Source: Granulicella aggregans
Lineage (GTDB): Bacteria > Acidobacteriota > Terriglobia > Terriglobales > Acidobacteriaceae
Assembly (NCBI RefSeq): GCF_014203275.1
Contig: NZ_JACHIP010000004.1
Location: forward strand, 1 to 64,000
Length of the DNA: 64,000 nt
Direction: 5' to 3'
Made by a program: the position numbers and the translations under genes
Notes under the pieces: model-generated
Told to the model about the DNA's origin: nothing
Database searches by the model: none
Seen by the model: the letters and a program-made list of their open reading frames with translations, nothing else
In this document: piece by piece, positions 35,089 through 44,072 of the stretch
Position numbering within the stretch: position 1 is the stretch's first letter
Layout: every line of letters starts with the position of its first letter

Positions 35089-35380
35089 CTTATCGATAGC
35101 GGGCTGTCGGCTCTGCCGGGTGCCTGACTCATGGCCCGCCCTTGGCCATGGGCGGGCCCATCTACTTCTTCTGACTCAGGAGAACCGCCTCGTTCAATCT
35201 CATCTGTGCCCCATGCATCGCGCCTCTGTTTCAAGCGATGCGTGGGACCGCCAAAAAATTAGCCGATACCTAAACTGACGCTATCGATGACCGGATTACG
35301 CTGAACTCGGAGGAACTCAGCCTATACTGTGCAAGTTTGGTGAAGATGTCTAGAGTGGCGAAAGGGAAAGGGACCACAAT
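35089..35380 (+). repeat. Repeats upstream of the alpha/beta hydrolase gene
   Basis: Contains a diverged GGGTGCCTGACTCATGGC hairpin with right arm GGCCATGGGCGGGCCC (35118-35159) and a GTGCCCCATGCATCGCG hairpin (about 35206-35248). The part from 35260 to 35370 has no repeat and likely holds the hydrolase promoter. Confidence 0.6.
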
Positions 35381-36253
35381 ATGGACAGGCGTCAATTCCT
35401 CGCGGGGCTCGCAGCACTTGCTGTCACCCGAACCGTTCGTGCCGCAGCCGGGCCGGTCAACAACGCTTCCACTGGACTCCTCCGGCTGAAGGTGTCGGAC
35501 GGAACCTCGATTGCCCTAGAAGAGGGAGGGACCGGCCCAAGCCTGCTCTTCGTCCATGGCGCGGGAAGTTTTCGCAAGGCGTGGGCGCGCGTGACGCCGC
35601 TGCTCCAGTCCCAGTTCCACACCTACGCCATGGACCGACGCGGCCATGGAGATAGCACGGACGCCGCAGCCTACTCGCTCGAGCGTGAAGCCGACGATGT
35701 CGCTCAGGTCGCTGCACAACTTCCTGAACCAGTCTTCGTGCTCGGTCACTCCTTCGGCGGGATCGTAACCCTGGAAGCATTGAAGCGCAGCAACCGTTTT
35801 AAGCGGGCTGTCCTTTACGAGCCGCCCATGCCTGTACCCGGGGGCATGGTCAGCCGGTCGCCGCAAGCTGTCTGCGATGCGATTGCCGCTGGAGACAATG
35901 AGGCGGCTCTCGTAACCTTCTTCACCGATTACGCACGCTTGTCTCCAACCGTCATCGCGAAGTTTCGCAATGACCCTTCCTGGCCGCAGCGGGTCAAGCT
36001 GGCTCCAACGGTCTGCCGTGAGATAACGGCCGTACGCCAATATCATTTCGACCCGGCCTCCTTCGCGCAGCTCAAAACACCGATGAGGTTTTTCCTTGGG
36101 AGCGACAGCCCCAAACCCATGGACACTAGCGTTCGGACCGTAGCCGAAGCCCTTCACAGAGATGTCACCGTACTCCCCGGCCAACAGCACGACGCTATGT
36201 ACACCGCGCCAGACCTTTTGGCACGGGAAGTGACAGCCTACTTGCTGGCTTGA
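35381..36253 (+). CDS. Exported alpha/beta hydrolase with Tat-like signal
   Basis: A 290-residue protein whose N-terminus (MDRRQFLAGLAALAV) has the RR-x-F-L pattern of a Tat signal peptide. The hydrolase core shows LLFVHGAGSFRKAW (oxyanion region), the nucleophile elbow VLGHSFGGIV with the catalytic serine, and the late histidine in LPGQQHDAMYTAPD. It is likely an esterase or related hydrolase of small molecules. Base use is more balanced than its left neighbours. Confidence 0.86.
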   Translation: MDRRQFLAGLAALAVTRTVRAAAGPVNNASTGLLRLKVSDGTSIALEEGGTGPSLLFVHGAGSFRKAWARVTPLLQSQFHTYAMDRRGHGDSTDAAAYSLEREADDVAQVAAQLPEPVFVLGHSFGGIVTLEALKRSNRFKRAVLYEPPMPVPGGMVSRSPQAVCDAIAAGDNEAALVTFFTDYARLSPTVIAKFRNDPSWPQRVKLAPTVCREITAVRQYHFDPASFAQLKTPMRFFLGSDSPKPMDTSVRTVAEALHRDVTVLPGQQHDAMYTAPDLLAREVTAYLLA

Positions 36254-36427
36254 TCAAAGTTCGCCTCGCTCACATTGCCACCAGCTCAAGCCTCAGCCGG
36301 GTGCCGGGTGCCGGGTGCCCCACCCATGGCAAGCTTTTGGCCATGGGTGGGTCCGCCACGGAACCCCAAAGACACACCGGAACCATCCCCACCCTCTCAG
36401 CGTATCCACTCGCAGAGGCCATCTCCC
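36254..36427 (+). repeat. Hairpin repeat with triplicated leader
   Basis: The leader CGGGTGC is present three times in a row (about 36298-36318) before a CCCACCCATGGC hairpin with loop AAGCTTTT (to about 36352). This local expansion of the leader is unique in the window. Confidence 0.65.
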
Positions 36428-37093
36428 ATGCAAACCCCGCGCAAGGTCATCGTCACCTTAACTTCCCTGTTCCTGTCGACATGCGCCTGCTTCTCCCAGC
36501 CGACCATCCCATGCGGCCAGTCGCTCGACGCCGCCCTCCACTCAGGCGCACTCCTGACCATCGACTCGCGTCCCGCAGGCATCGAGATCGTCCCCACCGA
36601 CGCCGCCACAGAGAAGGAGACGATCCACGTCACCTGCAAGCCCGACTCCGCGGAACACGACACCGACTACGCCATGCGCACCCATCTCCAACTCTCCGGC
36701 ACGCCCTCTCACACCAGGCTCACCATCACCGGCGTCCGCCTCGAACACAACGGCGTGCAGATCCGCATCGAGGTCCCACACAAAACGAATCTCGAACTTC
36801 AGATGCCAGCCGGACAAGTGACCGTGGAGGACGTCGTAGGCGACAAGGACATCGAACTCAAAGCAGGACAGATTACGATCTCCTCGACTCACACCTGGAA
36901 CTACAGGAAAGTAGATGTCTCCGTTGGAATCGGCCAGGTAAACGCTCAGGTCTACGGCGCAAACAAGGGCGGATTCTTCCGCGACTTTCACAAGCAAGAC
37001 GCAGGCGGCGAGTATCGCCTGCACGCCCACGTAATGACCGGCCAGATCGATCTACTTGGCAAGCGCACTCACACCGCAGCCGATCCAGAATAA
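36428..37093 (+). CDS. Secreted beta-structured protein (DUF4097-like)
   Basis: A 221-residue protein with a signal peptide (KVIVTLTSLFLSTCACFSQ). The mature part alternates short strands and ends in a repetitive pattern LELQMPAGQVTVEDVVGDKDIELKAGQITIS and VDVSVGIGQVNAQVYG, the parallel-strand layout of DUF4097-type adhesin-like proteins. Function unknown, probably periplasmic. The chosen ATG follows AGAGG. Confidence 0.72.
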   Translation: MQTPRKVIVTLTSLFLSTCACFSQPTIPCGQSLDAALHSGALLTIDSRPAGIEIVPTDAATEKETIHVTCKPDSAEHDTDYAMRTHLQLSGTPSHTRLTITGVRLEHNGVQIRIEVPHKTNLELQMPAGQVTVEDVVGDKDIELKAGQITISSTHTWNYRKVDVSVGIGQVNAQVYGANKGGFFRDFHKQDAGGEYRLHAHVMTGQIDLLGKRTHTAADPE

Positions 37094-37344
37094 AAACCCG
37101 CAACTTAGCTTCGCCGGGTGATTAGGCCTTGTCGTCAGTTGGAGTTGGACTCGGTAAAGATAACCCGCACTTGCCGGGACTGATCCGGTGACGGTGAGTG
37201 CATTGGCGATTTCGCACCTGTTCAAAGAGGCCTATTGGGACCGGGGCCGAAAGAGCCCAACCTGGTTCACTTCACTCTGGTTTCGCAGCACAAAGGCCGC
37301 GATGGCCAATCCCGTCTTAAGCGCAATATAGTGGTACCACCGTC
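37094..37344. repeat. Diverged module-border repeat, second copy
   Basis: CTTGTCGTCAGTTGGAGTTGG and TCGGTAAAGATAACCCG (about 37129-37167) match the copy at 34552. It is followed at about 37195 by GTGAGTGCATTGGCGAT, which resembles 38700-38716. The stretch after 37220 has no recognised feature. Confidence 0.5.
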
Positions 37345-38544
37345 ATGACAACTGCCTCCGGTCTTTCCGTCAGTCCCCAGTCGAAAAATCACTATGAAGT
37401 TCTGGACGGCTTGCGCGGGGTGGCCGCCCTGCTCGTCGTTGCCTTCCACACCCTGGAACCGAACGACCGTGGCATTCGTTTCAACCAGATCATCAATCAT
37501 GGATATCTTGCGGTTGACTTCTTCTTCCTGCTCTCCGGCTTTGTAGTGGCTTACGCCTACGACGACCGCTGGCCCCGCATGAGCCAGTGGGATTTCTACA
37601 AACGTCGCCTTATCCGTCTGCAGCCGATGATCGTGATGGGCAGCTTGATCGGTGGCGCGCTCTTTTACTTCCAGCGAGGGCCGGCCTTTCCGCTGATCGC
37701 TGCCATCCCATCGTGGAAGATGATCGCCGTCATGCTGTTTGGCTGCACGCTTCTTCCGCTGCCTACGCAACTCGACATACGGGGCTGGGACGAGATGCAC
37801 CCGCTTGACGGGCCCGCGTGGTCTCTCTTCTTCGAGTACATCGCCAATATTCTTTATGCAGTATGGCTACGTAAGATCTCGACTCGCTGGCTGAGCGTGC
37901 TCACCGGCCTCTCTGCGATTCTGCTCATTCACATGCTGGTCACCGGAGAGGGCGATGCCATCGGGGGCTGGGCGCTGAACGGTGCGCAACTACACATCGG
38001 TTTTGCGCGCCTGCTGTTTCCTTTTCTCGCAGGTATGCTGCTCATGCGCTCAGGCAAGCGCATCCATGTACGCCATGGTTTTTATCTTTGCAGCGTGCTC
38101 CTGCTTATCTGCTTTGCGCTGCCACGCTTCGGTGGGCCCAGCCACCTTTGGATGAACGGCCTCTACGAAGCCTTCTGCATCATTGCTGTCTTTCCGGTGA
38201 TCGTTGCTGTCGGTGCTGGGAATCTCAAGGCCACCGATGCTTCCAATCGGCTCTGCCGCACGTTAGGCGACCTCTCCTACCCGCTTTATCTGACGCACTA
38301 TCCGCTGATCTACATCTATACCGGTTGGATTACGCAAAGTCCGCGTAGTCTCGGTGAGCGCGCGGGATGGGGCGTTCTACTCTGGGTTACAGCTGTGGCG
38401 ATCGGGTACGCTTGCCTCAAGCTTTACGACGAACCCGTTCGCGCGTGGTTGAGCCGACGCTTCCTGCGAAGTAATCGGCCTGCCGCAGCGGTCCAGGTTT
38501 CAGGTACCGACCCAGCGTTTTCAAACGACCCAACGCGTTTCTGA
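37345..38544 (+). CDS. Membrane acyltransferase family 3 protein (OafA/YrhL-like)
   Basis: A 399-residue protein with about ten membrane segments. It starts HYEVLDGLRGVAALLVVAFHTLEPN, the classical acyltransferase 3 entry with the catalytic histidine, followed by NHGYLAVDFFFLLSGFVVAY and RLIRLQPM. The later SYPLYLTHYPLIYIYTG is another family signature. Members transfer acetyl or other acyl groups to sugars of O-antigen, peptidoglycan or exported polysaccharide. Base use is more balanced than in flanking genes. Confidence 0.92.
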   Translation: MTTASGLSVSPQSKNHYEVLDGLRGVAALLVVAFHTLEPNDRGIRFNQIINHGYLAVDFFFLLSGFVVAYAYDDRWPRMSQWDFYKRRLIRLQPMIVMGSLIGGALFYFQRGPAFPLIAAIPSWKMIAVMLFGCTLLPLPTQLDIRGWDEMHPLDGPAWSLFFEYIANILYAVWLRKISTRWLSVLTGLSAILLIHMLVTGEGDAIGGWALNGAQLHIGFARLLFPFLAGMLLMRSGKRIHVRHGFYLCSVLLLICFALPRFGGPSHLWMNGLYEAFCIIAVFPVIVAVGAGNLKATDASNRLCRTLGDLSYPLYLTHYPLIYIYTGWITQSPRSLGERAGWGVLLWVTAVAIGYACLKLYDEPVRAWLSRRFLRSNRPAAAVQVSGTDPAFSNDPTRF

Positions 38545-38906
38545 TTTTGGACGAGGAATGTTGCAGCACAAGCTTTGCCGCTGTGCGCCTCGAGACCATG
38601 CGAATGCGGTCTCATCTGTCACATTGTGTCTACGGACTTCTGCGACCGTGATATCTCAACTTCTGCCAACAGGCCGATGCACTCATTGACGGCGGATCAG
38701 TGAATGCATTGGCGATCTGGCACTCACCGAGGATTAAGATTTCGAATCAATCAAGCTGGCCCTCTCGATCACTCATCGAGAGGGTCAGACTCGAATTAGC
38801 TAACTACCTTCGTAGCCAGGGCCACAATAACTCGCCGGTTTGCGCGCCACAAGACGCGTCGCGTCTTGTCTTGTCATCGTTATCGACCAGCCTTCCCGGG
38901 TGGGGT
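38545..38906. other. Intergenic stretch with border repeat and hairpin
   Basis: No gene is supported. It contains a 20-base direct repeat (38670-38689) whose exact second copy lies at 41338-41357, a GTGAATGCATTGGCGAT segment (38700-38716) like 37195, and a hairpin CCCTCTCGAT/ATCGAGAGGG (about 38760-38786) followed by GACTCGAATTAGC. Confidence 0.5.
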
Positions 38907-39338
38907 TTACTTCTCTTCCGGACCTTCGATGACGTAATCGAACTTGCCGGGCTGAACGAGAAAGAAGAGGCAATCCGTCTCTGAAAGGCACTCGGTGACG
39001 TGCGCTTCCTCTCCACGCTGGAACCAGTAAGAGCCGGCAGGCAGCGGCACCGCTTCACCACCGGCCGGATGATTGGACCCTATGCCTTCAACAACTGCAG
39101 CAAAATAGTCTTCGGTATGGCTGTGTACCCGACTCTTGAAACCAGCCGGCATACGCACAAACGTTCCGTGGCGACCATTCTGGAAATCACCGTAGGCTGG
39201 TCCTGCCTCGAGTTCGCCCTTCGCCGTTTTCACACCGGTCTGAACGAAGTTGATCTCGTTGGCTGGAATGCTTACGGATGGGCCTTCGTGAACGACGTTG
39301 GTCTTTGTTGATGCTGCTGTCGATTCTGGTGTGCTCAT
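38907..39338 (-). CDS. Cupin-type protein (DUF4437-like)
   Basis: A 143-residue protein with cupin features: GTFVRMPAGFKSRVHSHTEDYFAAVVEGIG carries the first His pair and acidic residue, and LPAGSYWFQRGEEAHVTECLSET the second motif. The length and the FQNG...H-SHTEDY pattern resemble DUF4437 proteins. Its role is unknown; it may act on or sense a small molecule. It lies downstream of the alpha/beta hydrolase on the same strand, separated by a duplicated hairpin. Confidence 0.8.
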   Translation of the reverse strand: MSTPESTAASTKTNVVHEGPSVSIPANEINFVQTGVKTAKGELEAGPAYGDFQNGRHGTFVRMPAGFKSRVHSHTEDYFAAVVEGIGSNHPAGGEAVPLPAGSYWFQRGEEAHVTECLSETDCLFFLVQPGKFDYVIEGPEEK

Positions 39339-39461
39339 TCAAATCCTCCATGAGTTCTTTAACATCTATCCGCACAAAAGGGTACGAACATTCGGTACTA
39401 CTGCAAGAGCGTTGCGTGAAGCTGGGCCTCTCGACAAATCATCGAAAGGTCCAGATTCGAA

Positions 39462-40361
39462 TTAGCCAATAAACTTTTCGTAGAATGTATGAATATGTTC
39501 CGCGATGTAGTCGAGACAATCTTCCGTCGCGAAGTGGCCTGCAGCCAGTCGGTGCATCTCGGCTTTTGGCAACTCCTGCAGGTAGGCTTCTCCGCCCACT
39601 GGGGTGAAAAAGATGTCTCCCTGACCCCAGAAGATGATCGTCTTCGGCTGCTGTTCTTTTAGAAATGCCTGCCATTTGGGATACAGCGTGACGTTGTTTC
39701 GGTAGTCGTAAAAGAGATCCAGCTGGAGTTGACGTCCATGCTGCCGCTGCAGCGTGTGGAAGTAATCCATGTTCCAGGTATCAGGACTTATCAGGGCCGG
39801 GTTGGTTGAGCCGCCCAGATAGGTCGCCTTCACTGTCTCCAATTCCAGCAGACCTGCGGCACCCTTCTCATTTTCGTCACTACGATCGAGCCAAAGAGCG
39901 TTGCGCAAACCGCCCCATGCTGCGCTGAAGCCAACCTCGTAAGCATTCGTGTTCTGGATGATGAGCCATTCCAGAGCCTTCGGATTCTTGGTCACGATGC
40001 GAAAGCCGACGGGACCGCCGTAATCCTGTACGTAGAGACCGAACCGCTCAAAGCCCTTCGCCTTCAAAAAACCCTCTGTGATCTCTGCCAGCTTGTCGAA
40101 CGTGTAGGGGAAGGTCGCTGGGTCGGGCGTGTCGCTGTTCCCGAATCCCGGGTAGTCGGGTGCGATGACATGAAAGCGGGTGGCAAGCGCCGGAATCAGG
40201 TCACGGAACTGATGTGAGGACGCAGGCCAGCCGTGCAGTAAGACAAGTTTCGGACTTGAAGGATCACCCGCTTCGCGATATGCAATGTTGAGACCATCTA
40301 CAGTGATGGAGCTATGGGTTACGGTGCTGGCGAGGACGGCTGGGGTATAAGTCTGGGTCAT
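39462..40361 (-). CDS. Alpha/beta hydrolase with Asp nucleophile (epoxide hydrolase/dehalogenase-like)
   Basis: A 299-residue hydrolase. The oxyanion region is VLLHGWPASSHQFRDLIPALA, followed by VIAPDYPGFGNSD. The nucleophile elbow reads LYVQDYGGPVGFR, with Asp in place of Ser, as in epoxide hydrolases and haloalkane dehalogenases. A cap domain follows, and the late catalytic His is in LAAGHFATEDCLDYI. It probably opens epoxides or hydrolyses carbon-halogen bonds; specificity cannot be told. It is divergent from the CGNR regulator gene with a strong dyad between them. Confidence 0.87.
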   Translation of the reverse strand: MTQTYTPAVLASTVTHSSITVDGLNIAYREAGDPSSPKLVLLHGWPASSHQFRDLIPALATRFHVIAPDYPGFGNSDTPDPATFPYTFDKLAEITEGFLKAKGFERFGLYVQDYGGPVGFRIVTKNPKALEWLIIQNTNAYEVGFSAAWGGLRNALWLDRSDENEKGAAGLLELETVKATYLGGSTNPALISPDTWNMDYFHTLQRQHGRQLQLDLFYDYRNNVTLYPKWQAFLKEQQPKTIIFWGQGDIFFTPVGGEAYLQELPKAEMHRLAAGHFATEDCLDYIAEHIHTFYEKFIG

Positions 40362-40437
40362 GGGATCTCTCTCGATTAGGGTGGCAAGACGAAAACTTTG
40401 GGGACAAGTCTCTGCGTTCAGGTATATAGAGTCCGCA

Positions 40438-40465
40438 ACACCGTTAAAAGTTACAATAACGGTGT
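40438..40465. promoter_or_regulatory. Operator candidate between hydrolase and CGNR regulator genes
   Basis: A perfect inverted repeat, ACACCGTTA (40438-40446) and TAACGGTGT (40457-40465) with a 10-base spacer. It lies 77 bases upstream of the hydrolase start and 138 bases upstream of the regulator start, in an AT-rich gap. Likely site for the CGNR regulator. Confidence 0.6.
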
Positions 40466-40602
40466 CAATAATTTAGTAAGACAACAAGAGGGTGCTCTCA
40501 GCGAGCCGCTTCGCACACGGCCTTCAGATGTTCTGGGGTTCCGCTCTGCTGGCCGTCAAAAGAATCCCCAGCGATGGCGTCTACGTCCTATGCTTAGGAG
40601 AG

Positions 40603-41241
40603 ATGAATGTGGGCACTTCTGCACAGCAACCCGAAGAGTGGATCGATGGCTTCCTCTTTGTAGGGAATTATTTTGCTTTAGATTTCCTGAACACGCGCCT
40701 GGTGAACGAGGAAGGCCCCGTAGAGCTGCTGCCGGATACAGCATCGCTGAGCCGGTGGTTCGAAGCCGCAGGCCTGCCCAAGGGCGCTGGAAAAGATCGA
40801 ACCGCTCAAACGTGGCAGAATTCAAAGGCGGCCCGACGCTTTCTGAAAGATCTGCTTGTCTTCCGCGAAGAGCTACGTTCCACGGTTCTACGGCTGGAAT
40901 CCGGAAAGAATCCCGAGCCAGCCTTCCTAGAGGAACTCAATAAGAAACTGCTGGCCTACCCGCAACGTTACATCCTGGTGAGTAACCGGTCCGGCACGCG
41001 GAGGCAGACATATGTCGACCCGGCAGTTTTTCCGAGGGACCTGTGGAGGGAGCTTGCTGATTCCGCAGCTCATCTTCTAACGGATGTACCCCTGAATCGA
41101 CTTCGCAAGTGCGAGAGATGCGTCGTCAATTTCTATGACATCAGCAAGAAAGGATCTCGACGCTGGTGCAGTATGCATCTGTGTGGGAATCGAGAGAAGG
41201 TTTCAACTTATAGGCGAAAGCAACGCGCACGCCAGGCCTAG
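40603..41241 (+). CDS. CGNR zinc-finger transcriptional regulator (ABATE domain)
   Basis: A 212-residue protein. The ATG at 40603 follows TTAGGAGAG and is preferred over upstream starts. The N-terminal 150 residues form the ABATE stress-responsive domain (GNYFALDFLNTRLV). The C-terminus holds the CGNR zinc finger: CERCVVNFYDISKKGSRRWCSMHLCGNREKVSTYRRK. These proteins are putative DNA-binding regulators. It is divergent from the epoxide-hydrolase-like gene and likely controls it and the cupin gene. Confidence 0.9.
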   Translation: MNVGTSAQQPEEWIDGFLFVGNYFALDFLNTRLVNEEGPVELLPDTASLSRWFEAAGLPKGAGKDRTAQTWQNSKAARRFLKDLLVFREELRSTVLRLESGKNPEPAFLEELNKKLLAYPQRYILVSNRSGTRRQTYVDPAVFPRDLWRELADSAAHLLTDVPLNRLRKCERCVVNFYDISKKGSRRWCSMHLCGNREKVSTYRRKQRARQA

Positions 41242-41516
41242 TCAGACGGAGCAACCAGATTGGACAAATGCTGAACGCTCATCGAGGATCTCAGAGGCAT
41301 TCAGCAATTCTTACCGATTCACCACGACTGGTGACAGCAGGCCGATGCACTCATTGAGCAGCGCTTAGTCCCGGTAACGCGCTTCTCGTCACCCAGAAAA
41401 CTAAGCACCGTCAATCCTGCACCCCTCCGCACCCTACTCAATCAAGCAGAACGTTTTTAAAGCCTTCAGGGAACAATCCCCGCCGCCCCGCCGTACCCCC
41501 TCGCAGAGGGCCACCC
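41242..41516. other. Intergenic stretch with border repeat
   Basis: Contains the exact second copy (41338-41357) of the 20-base repeat at 38670-38689. After it the sequence returns to the C-rich style and leads into the permease gene. No gene is seen. Confidence 0.45.
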
Positions 41517-44072
41517 ATGCAAACCCTGCGCCAGGACATCGCCTACGCGATCCGCCAAATGCGTCTCTCCCCCGTCTTCACCCTCACCGCCATGCTCACC
41601 CTGGCGCTGGGCATCGGCGCGACCACGGCCATCTTCTCGCTCATCCACACCGTCATGCTGAAGTCCCTGCCCGGTGTCGATCCCGCACGGCTCTATCGCA
41701 TCGGCGACGGCCAGGACTGCTGCGTCGAAGGCAGCCCGCAGGACAACTGGGGCATGTTCTCCTACCGCTTCTACCTCAGCATGCAGCAGAACACGCCCGA
41801 GTTCGAAGAACTCGCAGCCTTCCAGGCCGGAGGCACTGGGTTCAGCGCCCGCCGCGGCGAGACCGACCACATCGCCAAGCCCCTTGGCGGCGAGTACGTC
41901 AGCGGAAACTACTTCTCCACCTTCGGCATCAGCGCCTTCACCGGCCGCACCCTCATCCCCTCCGACGACCAGCCCAACTCCGCCCCCGTAGCCATGCTCA
42001 GCTACCGCACTTGGCAGCAGGAGTACGGCTCCGACCCCCACATCATCGGCTCCACCTTCATCCTCAACGGCCACCCCTTCACCATCGTCGGCATCACCCC
42101 GCCCGGCTTCTTCGGCGAGACCCTCCGTAGCGATCCCCCAGCGATCTGGATCCCTCTCAACCAGGAGACCGTCATGGCGGGAAGCAACTCCATGCTGCAC
42201 CGCTTCAACGCATGGGTACGAGTCATCGGCCGCCTCAAACCCGGAGCCTCCCCCGCCGCTCTCCCGGACAAGCTCACCAACCTCCTGCGCGGCTGGCTCG
42301 TCAACGAAAGCGGCTTCCCCGCCGAGTGGATGGATGGAATAAAGTCCCAGCTGCCGAAGCAGACCATCAAGGTCGTTCCCGCCGGCGCGGGTGTCGGCGT
42401 GATGAAGGCCAACTACTCGGCCAGCCTCAACATCCTGCTGGCCGTCTGCAGTCTCGTTCTCCTCATCGCATGCGCCAACATCGCCAACCTCCTGCTCGCA
42501 CGCGGAGCATCGCGTCGCACCCAGACCTCCGTCCGCCTCGCCCTAGGAGGCTCACGCCAACGCCTCATCCGCCAATCTTTGACCGAGAGCCTGGTCCTCT
42601 CCATCATGGGAGGCCTGCTTGGCCTCGCCGTAGCCTTCCTCGGCGTAAAGATCATCGTCGCCCTCGCCTTCCGTGGGGCACACTACGTACCCATCGACGC
42701 CACCCCCTCTCTGCCAGTCTTAGGCTTCGCCTTCCTTCTCTCACTCCTCACCGGCGCTCTCTTCGGCACGGCTCCAGCCTGGCTCGCAACGCACGTCAAC
42801 CCCGCCGAAGCTCTGCGCGGCGCAAATCGCAGCACCAAAGATTCCTCATCACTCTCGCAGAAGTCTCTCGTCATCCTGCAGGCCACGCTCTCCGTCGTCC
42901 TGCTCACCGGAGCAGGCCTGCTCACCCGCAGCCTCGAAAAACTCCAGCACCAGGACTTCGGCTACGAGACCGACCATCGCGTCACCATCAGCCTCAGCGC
43001 TCCTTACAACTCCTACCCACAGCCGAAGCTAGACGCCATGTACCGCGACCTCCAGGACCGCCTCTCTCACCTCCCCGGCGTAGAGAGTGCGGCCTTGGCC
43101 CAGTACACGCCACTGCAGGACAATTGGGGAGAGATCGTCATCCGCCAGGGTCACGGTATGCCCAACATGAACGATCCCGTAGGCACATCCTGGGACCACG
43201 TGAACCCGGGCTATTTCGAGACCCTCGGTCAAAAGATTCTCCGTGGACGTTCGATTACGGTCGACGATACCGCCTCGACCCAGAAGGTCGCCGTTGTGAG
43301 CGAAGCCTTCGTAAAACGCTTCTTCAAGCCCGGCGAAGAACCTCTCGGTACTCTCTTCGGATTGGATCTTCCCAAGTACAACGCGGTCTACCAGATTGTC
43401 GGCGTAGTGCGCGATGCCAAGTACCAGGACCCCGCCAGCAACGGTCCCGTCAGACCAATCTTCTTCGCCCCGCTCACGCAGCGAGTGCAGTACGACCATC
43501 CGCTCATGCAGGCCATGGATGACAGCACCCACTTCATCGAAGGCGCAATCCTCAAGGTCCACGGCAGCATGGAAGGCCTCGAACCCCAGATCCGCCGCAT
43601 CCTCGCCGACGTCGATCCCAACTTCACCCTCCTCAGCGTGCAGTCCCTCGAAGCCCAGGTAGACTCCAACTTCGATCAGCAGCGAGCCGTAGCCCAGATG
43701 ACCGGCCTCCTCGGCATCCTGGCCCTAGTCCTGGCAGCCGTCGGCCTCTACGGAGTAGCCGCCTACACGGTCGAACGCCGCACCAGCGAGATCGGCGTCC
43801 GCATGGCCCTCGGCGCAAACCGCCTGAACATCGTCCGCCTCATCCTGCGCGGAGTCTTCCTTCAAATCCTCATCGGCCTGGCGATCGGCATCCCCGCCTC
43901 GATCGGCTGCGCGAAACTCATCTCCGCCCAGCTCTACCAAGTCAAAGGCTGGGACCCCATAGTCCTCGGCGGCTCTATCCTCGCCCTAAGTCTCTGCGCC
44001 TTCTTAGCCAGCATCATCCCCGCCCAACGAGCAGCCTCCATCAACCCCGTAAAAGCCCTCCGCGCGGAGTAG
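41517..44072 (+). CDS. Large MacB/FtsX-type permease (acidobacterial orphan permease family)
   Basis: An 851-residue permease like the one at 27961-30609 but without the long N-terminal cytoplasmic prefix: it starts directly MQTLRQDIAYAIRQMRLSPVFTLTAMLTLALGIGATTAIF. Two MacB-periplasmic plus FtsX modules follow, with LLAVCSLVLLIACANIANLLLARG in the middle and LVLAAVGLYGVAAYTVERRTSEIGVRMALGAN near the end. No ATPase gene is adjacent. A CDCC-type motif (DGQDCCVEG) in the first external loop is unusual. Probably exports or senses a small molecule or peptide; cargo unknown. Confidence 0.92.
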   Translation: MQTLRQDIAYAIRQMRLSPVFTLTAMLTLALGIGATTAIFSLIHTVMLKSLPGVDPARLYRIGDGQDCCVEGSPQDNWGMFSYRFYLSMQQNTPEFEELAAFQAGGTGFSARRGETDHIAKPLGGEYVSGNYFSTFGISAFTGRTLIPSDDQPNSAPVAMLSYRTWQQEYGSDPHIIGSTFILNGHPFTIVGITPPGFFGETLRSDPPAIWIPLNQETVMAGSNSMLHRFNAWVRVIGRLKPGASPAALPDKLTNLLRGWLVNESGFPAEWMDGIKSQLPKQTIKVVPAGAGVGVMKANYSASLNILLAVCSLVLLIACANIANLLLARGASRRTQTSVRLALGGSRQRLIRQSLTESLVLSIMGGLLGLAVAFLGVKIIVALAFRGAHYVPIDATPSLPVLGFAFLLSLLTGALFGTAPAWLATHVNPAEALRGANRSTKDSSSLSQKSLVILQATLSVVLLTGAGLLTRSLEKLQHQDFGYETDHRVTISLSAPYNSYPQPKLDAMYRDLQDRLSHLPGVESAALAQYTPLQDNWGEIVIRQGHGMPNMNDPVGTSWDHVNPGYFETLGQKILRGRSITVDDTASTQKVAVVSEAFVKRFFKPGEEPLGTLFGLDLPKYNAVYQIVGVVRDAKYQDPASNGPVRPIFFAPLTQRVQYDHPLMQAMDDSTHFIEGAILKVHGSMEGLEPQIRRILADVDPNFTLLSVQSLEAQVDSNFDQQRAVAQMTGLLGILALVLAAVGLYGVAAYTVERRTSEIGVRMALGANRLNIVRLILRGVFLQILIGLAIGIPASIGCAKLISAQLYQVKGWDPIVLGGSILALSLCAFLASIIPAQRAASINPVKALRAE

